This document shows positions 41,586 to 50,161 of a stretch of 64,000 nucleotides of DNA, one piece after another; the first letter of the stretch is position 1, and every line of letters starts with the position of its first letter. Origin of the DNA: Selenomonadales bacterium (lineage in GTDB: Bacteria > Bacillota > Negativicutes > Sporomusales > UBA7701). Below the pieces are notes generated by a model, which saw only the letters and a list, made by a program, of their open reading frames with translations, did not search any database and was not told the origin of the DNA. The DNA lies in assembly GCA_029975165.1 (NCBI GenBank), contig JARKPR010000081.1:62001-126000 (forward strand), in the 5' to 3' direction. A program made the position numbers and the translations under genes.

Positions 41586-41603
41586 GATACTACTAGTATT
41601 ATC
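41586..41603. promoter_or_regulatory. Near-palindrome GATAATACTAGTAGTATC before bfr (minus-strand reading)
   Basis: An 18-base inverted repeat (16 of 18 positions symmetric) about 22 bases upstream of the bfr start. It has the size and AT-rich dyad character of Fur/PerR-type boxes but is not a consensus match to either. Confidence 0.45.
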
Positions 41604-41742
41604 CAAATACGGGGCAATACCTTCTGTTGCGATAATAAACAGGTGATAAAAATTGTTTACGGACGAGGGTCGGTTTTCTTACGGCAAGGAAAAGGGAAGG
41701 CAGCGCCTTCCCGGAAAGGGTGGTCGGTTTGCGGGGAGGGGA

Positions 41743-42252
41743 TCAGTGTCTGTGCCACCAGGAGAGGAAGAAGGAGTCGCGGTTTTGGAAGCCGTTCCGG
41801 TCTTCACGGATGAAGATGAAGGCGCCGTTGTGCATGAAGCCGACGCTGACGAGCTGGTCGCTGTCGTTGTAGAAGAAGACGGCGTCGGTGACGCGGTGGC
41901 CGCGGTACCAGAAGCCTTCGCCGCGCACGTCGTGCCACCTGTAGGGCCTAAGGCCGGGGAACCGGTCGTGCCATTCGCGGTCATGGATGCGCTCCATGCG
42001 GTATCTGGCGGGTGCGTAATGGTTGCGGTGCTCGTACCAGGTGACGGGTAACGCGCTGTGGGAGGTGCGGTGCCAGTTGCTGTGTTGGTATGCGGGATGG
42101 GACCAGTAGCCGTGGCGGGGGTTGTCGTGCTGCCGGCTGTCATGGTGCCGCTTGCCGTGCTGCCGGCCATCATGGTGCCGGTCGTCGGCGCTGGCGGTGG
42201 TTGCGAAGCCGAAGATCAGCAGCGCCAGGGATATGAGGAAAATTTTTTTCAT
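41743..42252 (-). CDS. Secreted histidine-rich protein
   Basis: 169 residues with a signal peptide (IFLISLALLIFGFATTASA) and then a strikingly His-rich stretch (about residues 24-75: DDRHHDGRQHGKRHHDSRQH and onward) likely to bind Ni, Zn or Cu. It continues with an aromatic Trp/Tyr/Arg-rich domain (FPGLRPYRWHDVRGEGFWYR) and ends WWHRH. AAAGGGGG precedes the ATG. No enzyme motif. It may be a periplasmic metal buffer or envelope protein. Its neighbour is bacterioferritin, also metal-related, but the two are separate units. Confidence 0.8.
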   Translation of the reverse strand: MKKIFLISLALLIFGFATTASADDRHHDGRQHGKRHHDSRQHDNPRHGYWSHPAYQHSNWHRTSHSALPVTWYEHRNHYAPARYRMERIHDREWHDRFPGLRPYRWHDVRGEGFWYRGHRVTDAVFFYNDSDQLVSVGFMHNGAFIFIREDRNGFQNRDSFFLSWWHRH

Positions 42253-42640
42253 TTTGCCGCCCCCTTTCCTGTTGTTCTAATTATAGGCGGAGTTTATGAC
42301 AAAATTATGACAAAATACCAAACGATGTAAGACAAAGAATAAGATATGGTGTGACAAATACCGATAAATGGCTGTGGGGATGGCGGCGGCCGGGAAGGGA
42401 GGGGAAAGGCGCGGGGATGGGGAATATGTAGGCGGGGGTTGGTGTCGGGGAGGTCGCCCTGTGCATTGGCACCGGAGCCGGTTCCTGCGCCCGGGGCTCG
42501 CCCTGTCGGGGGTTCGGCGGCGCTGTATCGGCTGCATTATCTGATTTTCCGCGATTGCCCGCACCTGTTTTCGCTGGCGGTGCGGATGAATTATTTTGAT
42601 CCTGAGGCGTCGGTAATGATTGAGGAGGAGGGGCGGGGTA
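42253..42640. other. Gene-free stretch before adenine deaminase
   Basis: An AT-rich start (42280-42365, probable promoter region for the His-rich gene on the minus strand) then GC-rich sequence. An open frame around 42520-42640 reads like protein (YRLHYLIFRDCPHLFSLAV) but has no start with a ribosome site and runs into the ade gene in the wrong frame. No gene is called. Confidence 0.5.
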
Positions 42641-44377
42641 ATGATAGGGGTAAAGGAAAGGGGACGCAGGATGATGCGGGAGGTTGCCGCAGCGGCGCGG
42701 AGCGCGGCGCCGGCCGATCTGGTGCTGCGGAACGCGCGGGTGGTGGATGTGTTCAACGGGGAGGTGGTATGCGCGGCGGTGGCGGTCAAAGACGGCCTGA
42801 TCGCCGGGGTGGGGGATTACACGGCCGGCCGGGAGGTGGTGGACGCCGGCGGGTTATTCGTGGTGCCGGGGCTGATCGACGGCCATGTGCATATCGAGAG
42901 TTCGCTGCTGACACCGGCCGCTTTTGCGGCGGCGGCGGTGCCCCACGGGACGACGGCGGTGGTGGCCGATCCGCATGAGATCGTGAATGTGGCCGGCGGC
43001 GCGGGGCTGGAATTTATGCGGGCGGCGTCCATGGGGCTGCCGCTAGATGTTTTTTATATGGTGCCGTCGTGCGTGCCGGCGACGCCGCTGGAGGAGGGCG
43101 GGGCGGTCTTCGGCCCGGAGGAGGTGGCGGCGGCGCTGGACGCCGACCCGCGGTCGCCGGGGCTGGGAGAGATGATGAATTATCCGGGGGTGCTCGGCGG
43201 CGATGCGGCGGTGCTGGCGAAGATCGCGGCGGCCAGGGCGAGGGGCTTGACGGTGGACGGGCACGCGCCGCTGCTGCGGGGCAGGGAGCTGCAGGCGTAC
43301 GTGGCGGCAGGGATCGGCAGCGATCACGAGTGCGTGTCGGCGGATGAGGCGCTGGAGAAGGCGGGCCTGGGGCTGCATGTGCTGATCCGCGAGGGGTCGG
43401 CGGCGAAGAATTTGCTGACGCTGCTGCCGGCGGTGACCGAACGGAACGCGGCCTGTTTTTCCTTTTGCACCGACGACCGCCACCCGGCCGATCTGGTGGC
43501 GGAGGGGGAGATCGACAATGTGCTGCGGAGGGCGGTGGCGGCGGGGCTGGACCCGATCACGGCGGTGCGGATGGCGACGCTGCATCCGGCGCGCCATTAC
43601 CGGCTGGCGGGTCTGGGGGCGGTGGCGCCCGGGTACCGGGCCGATTTTGCGTTGGTGGGCGATCTGCGGGATTTCCGTGTGGAGAGGGTGTACAAGGGCG
43701 GCCGGCTGGTGGCCGCGGGCGGGCGGCTGACGGCGCCGCCGGCGGCTACGCCGGCGGGCAGGCTGGAGGATACGGTGCGGCTGCCGGCGCTCGCCGGACG
43801 GTTCGCGCTGCCGCCGGCGCCGGCGGGGGCGCGGGCGAACGTGATCGAGGTGCTGCCGACGGAGATTATGACCCGTTGGGTGACGGCGCCGGCGGCGGAG
43901 GCGGCCAGGCTGGAGGGCGGCCTGGCTAAGGTGGCGGTGATCGAGCGCTACGGGCGGAGCGGCGCTGTGGGGCTGGGGCTGGTGAAAGGGTTCGGCCTCA
44001 GGCGTGGGGCGTTGGCGTCGTCGATCGCCCACGACAGCCACAATGTGGTGGTGGTGGGGACGGACGATGCCGATATGGCGGCGGCGGCGGCGGCGGTGGG
44101 CGCCATGCACGGCGGCCTGGCCGTGGCGGCGGGGGGACGGCCGGTGGCAACGCTGGCGCTGCCGGTGGGCGGGCTGATGGCGAACGAGGCGGCGGCGGCA
44201 GTGGCGGCTGGCCACGAGCGGGTGCAGGCGGCGGCCGCGGCTTTGGGCTGTACGCTGCCGGCACCGTGTATGACGATGTCTTTTCTGGCGCTGCCGGTAA
44301 TCCCGGCGCTGCGGATTACTTCCCGGGGGCTGGTGGATGCGGAACGGTTCGCATTCGTCGGTCTGTGGGCGGACTGA
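42641..44377 (+). CDS. ade: Adenine deaminase
   Basis: Converts adenine to hypoxanthine and ammonia in purine salvage. 578 residues from the ATG at 42641 (GAGGAGGAGGGG upstream), the normal Ade length. Amidohydrolase motifs: VPGLIDGHVHIESSLLTP (metal-binding HxH), TTAVVADPHEIVNV, SCVPATPLEEGGA and the GSDHECVSADEALEK block. The C-terminal domain has HDSHNVVVVGTDDADM, typical of Ade. A bidirectional terminator follows. It is not linked to other purine genes here. Confidence 0.95.
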   Translation: MIGVKERGRRMMREVAAAARSAAPADLVLRNARVVDVFNGEVVCAAVAVKDGLIAGVGDYTAGREVVDAGGLFVVPGLIDGHVHIESSLLTPAAFAAAAVPHGTTAVVADPHEIVNVAGGAGLEFMRAASMGLPLDVFYMVPSCVPATPLEEGGAVFGPEEVAAALDADPRSPGLGEMMNYPGVLGGDAAVLAKIAAARARGLTVDGHAPLLRGRELQAYVAAGIGSDHECVSADEALEKAGLGLHVLIREGSAAKNLLTLLPAVTERNAACFSFCTDDRHPADLVAEGEIDNVLRRAVAAGLDPITAVRMATLHPARHYRLAGLGAVAPGYRADFALVGDLRDFRVERVYKGGRLVAAGGRLTAPPAATPAGRLEDTVRLPALAGRFALPPAPAGARANVIEVLPTEIMTRWVTAPAAEAARLEGGLAKVAVIERYGRSGAVGLGLVKGFGLRRGALASSIAHDSHNVVVVGTDDADMAAAAAAVGAMHGGLAVAAGGRPVATLALPVGGLMANEAAAAVAAGHERVQAAAAALGCTLPAPCMTMSFLALPVIPALRITSRGLVDAERFAFVGLWAD

Positions 44378-44400
44378 GGGGCGGGAGAAGGATCCCGGCA

Positions 44401-44428
44401 AAAAACCGTTCCGGAAGGAACGGTTTTT
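44401..44428. terminator. Bidirectional terminator between ade and the convergent small gene
   Basis: AAAAACCGTTCC/GGAACGGTTTTT, a perfect 12-base inverted repeat with a 4-base loop. Confidence 0.93.
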
Positions 44429-44445
44429 GTCGTCGGGGGGAGAGG

Positions 44446-44709
44446 TTAGCCGGCGAAGGGGTAGCAGGTCCGGGGGTAGCAGATATAGGTAGGCGAACAG
44501 GAAAGGTAGGGACGGCAGTTGTAGGCGTAACCGTAGGCAGGGCGGCAGGAACGGCGCGGCCGGCAAAAGGCGAAGGCGCCGACGATGCCGACGGTGCCGA
44601 GGGCGACCGCCGCGAGGGGGAAGCACCGCGGGCCGTCGCCGGATGGATAGTAGTCATCCCATTCGTCGATTTCGGGGGGCTCCCAGCGGGGATAGGGCCG
44701 CACGATCAA
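44446..44709 (-). CDS. Small Cys/Tyr/Pro-rich membrane-associated protein
   Basis: 87 residues from a TTG at 44709 behind AAGGAG. The start (VRPYPRWEPPEIDEWDDYYPSG) is acidic and aromatic. A short hydrophobic segment (FPLAAVALGTVGIVGAFAF) follows, then a tail with seven Cys among Tyr, Pro and Arg (CRPRRSCRPAYGYAYNC and on). This composition recalls spore coat or exosporium proteins, but no family motif is seen. Convergent to ade with a shared terminator. Confidence 0.65.
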   Translation of the reverse strand: MIVRPYPRWEPPEIDEWDDYYPSGDGPRCFPLAAVALGTVGIVGAFAFCRPRRSCRPAYGYAYNCRPYLSCSPTYICYPRTCYPFAG

Positions 44710-44838
44710 GGGTAATCATCTCCTTCGCGGATTGACGCGTGTTTTATATTACATAGTATGCTTACCTGGCAATGAAGGTGCCGGCGAGGGTTTGGTATTT
44801 GCACCATGGCCGGACGCAGCGAGGACAGGGTGGATAAA

Positions 44839-44846
44839 TGTATACA
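44839..44846. promoter_or_regulatory. TGTATACA palindrome in the DcuC-like gene leader
   Basis: An 8-base perfect palindrome in an AT-rich part of the 44710-44959 gap, about 115 bases before the transporter start. GntR-family operators often contain such a core; this is suggestive only. Confidence 0.35.
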
Positions 44847-44959
44847 TAATATTTATCAATTATTGGATGCGCCGGCAGCCGGGGGGAGCAGGAATAGTCT
44901 GGCGATGATTGAATATATAGGACTAGATTCATTATTTTTTTGTGGGGGTGGATTTTGCA

Positions 44960-46249
44960 ATGCTGGTCTGGCTCGGCGGATTAATTGTGATTCTGACGTT
45001 CGCGGCGATCATCAAGCGGTACGAGACGAGAATGGTGCTGTTTATGTCCGGAGCGCTGATGGCGGTGCTGTCGGGCAAGCCGTGGGACGCGTTCACGGCG
45101 TTCAGCAAGGCGATGGTCAACGAAGGCTTGGTAACGGTTATCTGTACGGTAATGGGCTTCGCGTTCGTGATGAAGTATACGAAGTGCGACGCGCATCTCG
45201 TCCATCTGCTGGCGACGCCGCTGACGAAGATGCGGCCCATCCTCATCCCGGGCGCGGTGCTGGTGACGTTCGCGGTCAATATCGCCTTGCCGAGCGCGGC
45301 CGGCTGCGCGGCGGCGGTGGGGGCGATCCTCATTCCGACGCTGATGAGCGCGGGCGTGCACCCAGCGGTCGCGGCGAGCGCGGTGCTGGCGGGGACGTGG
45401 GGGAGTTGCTTCAATCCCGGCAATATGCATAACCCGTACATCGCCAAGCTGGCGGGCATTCCCGACCCGATGGTGGTCATCGCCGGCCACACGGCGGCGG
45501 CTTTGGCCGGGGCGGTGGTGGTGGCGGCGCTGGTGACGGCGGTGGCGGTGCTACGCAAGGAGGACCGGGGCTACGAGGGGGCGATGCTGGCCGCCGGCGA
45601 CACGGCGAAGTTCGAGGTCAACATCGTGAAGGCGATCGTGCCGGTCGTTCCCCTGGTACTGCTGGTGGCGGGCAGCCTCGGCAAGCTGGTGCCGTCTGTA
45701 CCGTTTTTCAAGTTTATTCATGCCTTTACGGTGCCGGAGGCGATGATCATCGGCGTGTTCCTCGGTTTCCTGGTGAGCTTTAAGGGCACGACGTCGCAGG
45801 ATACCTCAAAGCAGTTCTTCGCCGGCATGGGCGACGCGTATGCAAGCGTCATCGGCATTATCATCGGCGCGGCGGTGTTCAACGAGGGGATGAAGCTGAT
45901 CGGCCTGACGGGCGCGCTGATCGAGTTCATGAAGCATTCGGAGAGTATCGCCAAGATCGCGGCGACGTTCGGGCCGTTCATCGTGGCGGTGCTGTCGGGG
46001 TCCGGCGACGCGGCGACGCTGGCGTTCAACGGGGCGATCACGCCGCATGCCAAGCAGTTCGGGTTCGATATCCTGCCGATGGGGTCGACGGCGTTCATCA
46101 GCGGCGCGCTGGGCCGGTCGATGTCGCCGGTGGCCGGGGCGGCGATCGTGTGTGCGGGGCTGGCCGGCATCAACCCGATGGAGATTACGAGGCGCAATTG
46201 GCCGGCGATGGTGGCGACGGCGGTCGTCGTGATGCTGATGCTACTATAA
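44960..46249 (+). CDS. DcuC-type anaerobic C4-dicarboxylate/short-chain carrier
   Basis: 429 residues with about 12 membrane segments, from the ATG at 44960 behind GGGGGTGG. Features of the DcuC family: IKRYETRMVLFMSGALMA, GFAFVMKYTKCDAHLV, LPSAAGCAAAVGAILIPTLM, WGSCFNPGNMHNPYIAKLAG and GSGDAATLAFNGAITPHAKQ. DcuC proteins carry succinate, fumarate or related acids anaerobically. The next gene, 22 bases on, is an AbgA-type hydrolase. The real substrate may therefore be an acyl-amino acid or aminobenzoyl-glutamate-like compound; this is inference from context. Confidence 0.88.
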   Translation: MLVWLGGLIVILTFAAIIKRYETRMVLFMSGALMAVLSGKPWDAFTAFSKAMVNEGLVTVICTVMGFAFVMKYTKCDAHLVHLLATPLTKMRPILIPGAVLVTFAVNIALPSAAGCAAAVGAILIPTLMSAGVHPAVAASAVLAGTWGSCFNPGNMHNPYIAKLAGIPDPMVVIAGHTAAALAGAVVVAALVTAVAVLRKEDRGYEGAMLAAGDTAKFEVNIVKAIVPVVPLVLLVAGSLGKLVPSVPFFKFIHAFTVPEAMIIGVFLGFLVSFKGTTSQDTSKQFFAGMGDAYASVIGIIIGAAVFNEGMKLIGLTGALIEFMKHSESIAKIAATFGPFIVAVLSGSGDAATLAFNGAITPHAKQFGFDILPMGSTAFISGALGRSMSPVAGAAIVCAGLAGINPMEITRRNWPAMVATAVVVMLMLL

Positions 46250-46271
46250 GACACAGAAAGGGGTCCGACAT

Positions 46272-47585
46272 ATGGACAGGAAGATTATCGAGCTGACGAA
46301 CAGGCTGAAGGATAAGACGATTGAACGGCGGCGGGATTTCCACCGCCACGCCGAGGCGGCGTGGACGGAGTTCCGTACGGCGGCGAAGGTGGCCGGGATT
46401 CTGACCGGGCTGGGCTACGAGGTGCAGACCGGCGACGAGGTGATGGCGGCCAAGAGCATTATGGGGCTGCCGAGCGCGGCGGAGCTGGAACGCCACGCCG
46501 AGCGGGCGGTGGCCCAGGGGGCCGACCCGTCGTGGGTGGCGAGGATGAAGGGCGGCAAGACCGGCGTGGTGGCGACGCTGCGTTTCGCGCAGCCGGGGCC
46601 GACGGTGGCGCTACGCTTCGATATGGACGCCAACGACGCGACGGAGGCCGAGGATAATGAGCATCGCCCGTACCGCGAGGGGTTCGCGTCGGTGAACAAG
46701 GGGGCGATGCACGCCTGCGGCCATGACGGCCACACGGCCGTCGGCCTGACGGTGGCCGAGGTGCTGGCGGCGCTGCAGGGCGAGCTGGCCGGGACGGTGA
46801 AGCTGGTGTTCCAGCCGGCCGAGGAGGGTGTGCGGGGCGCGAAGGCGATGGCGGACGCGGGCGTGGTGGACGACGTGGATGTCTTCCTGGGCATGCACCT
46901 GGGCGTCAATCTGCGCAAGACGGGCCAGATGTCCTGCGATACGGTGGGGTTCCTGGCGACGACCAAGCTGGACGCGACGTTCACAGGGGTGCCGGCCCAC
47001 GCCGGGGCGGCGCCGGAGACGGGGCGGAACGCCCTGCTGGCGGCGGCGACGGCGGCGCTGAATCTGCACGCGATTTCGCGCCACAGCCAGGGGGCCTCGA
47101 GGGTCAACGTGGGCGTGATGCAGGCCGGCACGGGCCGCAACGTCATTCCCGCGAATGCGGTTATTAAGCTGGAGACGCGGGGGACGACGAGCGCGATCAA
47201 CGAGTATGTGTACGCCGAGGCGGTACGGATCGTGGAGGCCGCGGCGGCGATGTACGGGGTAAAGGTGGCTTTAGCCGAGATGGGCGGCGCGGCCGGGTGC
47301 GGGAGCGATCCGGCGCTGGTGGCGCGCGTCCGGGAGGTGGCGGAGCGTAGCGGCCTGTTCGCCGAGATCCTGCCGACCGGCAACATCGGCGGCAGCGAGG
47401 ACTGCACGTTCCTGATGGAGCGAGTGCAGAAGCGGGGCGGCCTGGCCGGTTATGTGATGGTCGGGACGGCGCTGGCGGCCGGACACCACGATTTCCGCTT
47501 CGATATCGACGAGGAGGCGCTGCCGCTGGCGGCGGCGCTGATGGCCTGCCTGGCGGCCGATACGCTGACAAGGCCGGTGAAGTGA
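46272..47585 (+). CDS. abgA: AbgA-type M20 peptidase (aminobenzoyl-glutamate hydrolase subunit A-like)
   Basis: 437 residues, the size of E. coli AbgA, and similar along the length: RRRDFHRHAEAAWTEFRTA, SIMGLPSA, FDMDANDATEAEDNEHRPYR, MHACGHDGHTAVGL (metal ligands), LVFQPAEEGVRGAKAM (catalytic Glu region), HAISRHSQGASRVNVGVMQA and TALAAGHHDFRFD. AbgA works with AbgB to cleave p-aminobenzoyl-glutamate. No AbgB gene is adjacent, but an M20D hydrolase lies at 34228. AAAGGGG precedes the ATG. Co-transcribed with the DcuC-like carrier and closed by a terminator. Confidence 0.9.
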   Translation: MDRKIIELTNRLKDKTIERRRDFHRHAEAAWTEFRTAAKVAGILTGLGYEVQTGDEVMAAKSIMGLPSAAELERHAERAVAQGADPSWVARMKGGKTGVVATLRFAQPGPTVALRFDMDANDATEAEDNEHRPYREGFASVNKGAMHACGHDGHTAVGLTVAEVLAALQGELAGTVKLVFQPAEEGVRGAKAMADAGVVDDVDVFLGMHLGVNLRKTGQMSCDTVGFLATTKLDATFTGVPAHAGAAPETGRNALLAAATAALNLHAISRHSQGASRVNVGVMQAGTGRNVIPANAVIKLETRGTTSAINEYVYAEAVRIVEAAAAMYGVKVALAEMGGAAGCGSDPALVARVREVAERSGLFAEILPTGNIGGSEDCTFLMERVQKRGGLAGYVMVGTALAAGHHDFRFDIDEEALPLAAALMACLAADTLTRPVK

Positions 47586-47591
47586 GTGCAA

Positions 47592-47621
47592 AAAAGGCCG
47601 CAACGCTAGTTGCGGCCTTTT
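47592..47621 (+). terminator. Terminator after abgA
   Basis: AAAAGGCCGCAA/TTGCGGCCTTTT, 12-bp perfect stem with a 6-base loop. Confidence 0.93.
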
Positions 47622-47642
47622 GCGACGCGACGGATTGCAGGG

Positions 47643-48563
47643 GTGAAGATACTGGACGGACAACGCAAGGATTACGGCATTTTTATGCTGCTCGCCATGG
47701 TGGTTACGCTGTGGGGGATAAATGTGGTAATGGTCAAGTACCTGACGGGGTTTTTCCCGCCGCTGGCGCTGGCGCCCATCCGCCTGACGCTGGCGTCGGC
47801 GCTGTTTTTTCCGCTGGTGGTGCGGCAGCAGGGGCGCCACAGGCTGTCGCGCGAGACGTGGGGTATTATGGCGGGGGCGGCGGCGTTCACGGTTTTCCTC
47901 CACCACGCGCTGATGACGTGGGGGCTGGCCCATACGAGCGGCACGCACGGGGCGCTCATCCTCGGCCTGAGCCCGCTGTTCGTGGCGCTGCTGGCGAGCC
48001 GCCTGATGCACGAGCCGTTCACCTGGACGAAGGGGCTGGGGATATTGCTGGGCTTCGGCGGCGTGGTGCTGGTGGTGGGCGGCAATGCGCGCGGGACGGC
48101 CAGCCTGGCCGGTGACGTGGTGATGTTCCTGGCGATGCTGACGTTCGTGGCCGGGACGCTGTATATCAAGCGCGGCACGGCGCTGGTGTCGCCGTTGCTG
48201 GTGGCCGCGTACAGCCACATGCTGGGGGCGGCGGTCATGGTGGTCCTCGGCCTGGCGGTAAACAGGACGTGGTATTACGAGGGGGCGTTCGCGCCGTTGC
48301 CGCTGGCGGTGCTGCTGTTTTCGAGCTTCGTGAACACCGCTCTGGGGGCGGTGTGGTGGAATACGGGCATCCAGCGGGTGGGGGCGTCGACGACGACGCT
48401 CTTCCAGAACGGCATCCCGGTGGTGGGCGTGTTCACGGCGGCGCTGTGGCTGGGGGAGGAACTGCTGTGGAACCACGTGGCGGCGCTGGCGCTGGTGCTG
48501 ACGGGCGTGAGCCTGGGTGCGGGGCTGGTGAGGCCGGATGGAACGCGGAAGCCGGGAGAGTGA
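47643..48563 (+). CDS. EamA/DMT-family permease
   Basis: About 306 residues with ten membrane segments in two EamA repeats: GIFMLLAMVVTLWGINVVMVKYL opens the first, and VMFLAMLTFVAGTLYIKRG the second. GLAHTSGTHGALILGLSPLF and AVWWNTGIQRVGASTTTLFQNGIP are the usual repeat ends. Drug/metabolite transporters of this type export amino acids or other metabolites. The start is unsure: GTG at 47643 has no good ribosome site, and ATG at 47685 has AAGGA 13 bases before it but would trim part of the first membrane segment. Confidence 0.88.
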   Translation: MKILDGQRKDYGIFMLLAMVVTLWGINVVMVKYLTGFFPPLALAPIRLTLASALFFPLVVRQQGRHRLSRETWGIMAGAAAFTVFLHHALMTWGLAHTSGTHGALILGLSPLFVALLASRLMHEPFTWTKGLGILLGFGGVVLVVGGNARGTASLAGDVVMFLAMLTFVAGTLYIKRGTALVSPLLVAAYSHMLGAAVMVVLGLAVNRTWYYEGAFAPLPLAVLLFSSFVNTALGAVWWNTGIQRVGASTTTLFQNGIPVVGVFTAALWLGEELLWNHVAALALVLTGVSLGAGLVRPDGTRKPGE

Positions 48564-48593
48564 ATGGGGGAGGGCGTGAGCGGTTTATTATCC

Positions 48594-48645
48594 TTGACAA
48601 AGGAAAAATGTGTCGGATATAATGAGAATGATTATTGTTCTCATT
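48594..48645 (+). promoter_or_regulatory. Promoter with overlapping Fur-like box
   Basis: TTGACA at 48594-48599 and TATAAT at 48618-48623 (18 bases apart). A 25-base palindrome with perfect 8-base arms AATGAGAA...TTCTCATT at 48621-48645 overlaps the -10 and the expected start of transcription. Its layout matches Fur boxes, so repression by iron-loaded Fur is likely. Confidence 0.8.
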
Positions 48646-48662
48646 GTGAGGTTGCAGGGGTG

Positions 48663-49256
48663 ATGTTTTTGCCGACGGAGAAAACCGCTTTTGCCGGCTG
48701 GCTGGCCGTGCAGCTGGCGCCGACGCTTTGCGGCAGCAAGCCGGCCACGATTTTGACGCTGGCGGATGTGAAGTGCCTGCCGCTTTATCGCTGGTGGGCC
48801 CGGTTCGGCGACATTGTCCTGGGAAACACAGGGCTGGAATATCAGGTTTTTTTCTGTGACGCCAAGCGGCATATCGTTCTTTTCTACCGCCCGGAGCTAT
48901 TGCGCCGATATCTGGAAGACGGCGAGGCGGGCAGTTTTCTTCGCCGCCTCGGTTATCCGGTCGGCGAAGGGTTGGAAAAGTGCCTGCAGATGCTGCGGGA
49001 GAGGTTCGGTTATGGGTGCCCGCATGAGATAGGGGTGTTTTTGGGTATTCCGCTCAAGGATGTGATGGGGTTTATGGGCTTGAGCGGCGAGCCGCTTGCC
49101 TGCCGGGGGGAATGGTGCGTTTACGGCGACACCGGCCAATCGCTGGGGGCGATGCGGCGCTTTGCCGCCGACCGCGACAGGGTCGCCGTCCGCCTGCGGC
49201 AGGGCGGGTGTCCGTTGGCGGTACTGGCGGGCGAAGATACGGCAATGGCGGGTTGA
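48663..49256 (+). CDS. DUF3793 family protein, probably iron-regulated
   Basis: About 197 residues from the ATG at 48663. Matches the DUF3793 pattern: an N-terminal part with CGSKPATILTL, and the hallmark CPHEIGVFLGIPLKDVMGF followed by CRGEWCVYGD. Family members are found in anaerobic Firmicutes, often beside flavodoxin or iron-uptake genes; the biochemical role is unknown. Here it is a single gene directly behind a consensus promoter with a Fur-like palindrome, which ties it to iron limitation. The first HEIG..LG block and three conserved Cys could be a cofactor site, but that is speculation. Confidence 0.82.
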   Translation: MFLPTEKTAFAGWLAVQLAPTLCGSKPATILTLADVKCLPLYRWWARFGDIVLGNTGLEYQVFFCDAKRHIVLFYRPELLRRYLEDGEAGSFLRRLGYPVGEGLEKCLQMLRERFGYGCPHEIGVFLGIPLKDVMGFMGLSGEPLACRGEWCVYGDTGQSLGAMRRFAADRDRVAVRLRQGGCPLAVLAGEDTAMAG

Positions 49257-49268
49257 TGCGAAAATAGC

Positions 49269-49289
49269 GGCGGGGGCTGTGCCCCCGCC
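49269..49289 (+). terminator. Terminator after the DUF3793 gene
   Basis: GGCGGGGGC/GCCCCCGCC with loop TGT, followed by TTTT. The rest of 49257-49507 shows no gene. Confidence 0.88.
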
Positions 49290-49507
49290 TTTTGCGTGGC
49301 AGTTTGTGCTTGGCATTTTCGTGGCGGCGAAGGCGGTCTCAAGGCCGGGGACGCTTTTTTCGGCGGTGAAGAGGGGCGCGGACGGTGAGGGAAAAAAGGG
49401 AAAGTTTTGTTGGTGTGTAATATTTGTATTGAAACGAGGATGCGGGCTGCGGGAGGAACGGGAGTGAACGACGGGGAAGCGGCCGCCAGCCGGAGGTGGC
49501 TGGAGCC

Positions 49508-49978
49508 ATGTGCCTGACTTGCGATATTGTTAACGGGAAAGCGGCGCCGGTGGGCGGGGTGATATACCGGGACGGGCTGGTCGTGGTGCATCACTGCGTG
49601 GATGTGAGCGTCCCGGGGTACCTGATCGCCTCGCCGCTGCGGCATGTTGAAGGGTTCGGCGACCTGACCGCCGGCGAGATAGAACGGCTGGGCGCGATGG
49701 CGAAGAAGGCGGTAAACCTGCTGAAAGGGGTCGAAGGGGTCAAAAAGGTTTATATTGCCAATTTCGGCGAGGAGACGGCCCACTTCCATTTGCACATTTT
49801 CCCGCGCTACGATTGGATGCCGGTCTGCCACCCGGAGGCGACGAATGCCTGCGGCCGGCTCGACGGCCCCAGGCTGCTGAGCATCTGCCGGGAGGAATAC
49901 CGGGCGGCGCGGGAGGCGATGAACCAGCCGGAGATATTGGAGCTTGTGGCGCATTTGCGGGGGAGGCTGGGGGAGTGA
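49508..49978 (+). CDS. HIT-family nucleotide hydrolase/transferase
   Basis: 156 residues from the ATG at 49508 (GGAGG 11 bases before). Histidine-triad signature HFHLHIFPRY at about residue 95, with the nucleotidyl-His in the centre. It begins CLTCDIVNGK, with a CxxC that may bind zinc as in Hint-like proteins. The C-terminal part with a Cys-rich CHPEATNACGR is longer than minimal Hint. It probably hydrolyses nucleoside phosphoramidates or dinucleoside polyphosphates. A single gene at the edge of the AT-rich island. Confidence 0.88.
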   Translation: MCLTCDIVNGKAAPVGGVIYRDGLVVVHHCVDVSVPGYLIASPLRHVEGFGDLTAGEIERLGAMAKKAVNLLKGVEGVKKVYIANFGEETAHFHLHIFPRYDWMPVCHPEATNACGRLDGPRLLSICREEYRAAREAMNQPEILELVAHLRGRLGE

Positions 49979-50012
49979 CGGGGAACGAAAAACGCAGGCT
50001 GTGGGCCTGCGC

Positions 50013-50055
50013 TTTGTGTTGTCTGCGGCCCCGGCGGCGGGGAACGCAGGCTGCG
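50013..50055. repeat. Island-flanking direct repeat, left copy
   Basis: Reads TTTGTGTTGTCTGCGGCCCC and on. Identical to 51171-51214 except for one extra G there. The two copies are 1158 bases apart and enclose the AT-rich SIMPL gene. Confidence 0.9.
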
Positions 50056-50161
50056 GGTTCAATTATATTATCCATAATAAAAGCAGTTTTTTTTCTTGCA
50101 CTTTTAATAAAGTGCGAATAAATATCTTTTTAGTTAATTGGCTATCGTGGCGGGGCATTTG

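Noticed and set aside
42439..42978. Open frame containing YRLHYLIFRDCPHLFSLAV before ade
   Set aside because: No start codon with a ribosome site, and it continues as a shadow of ade in another frame. It could be a remnant but cannot be supported.
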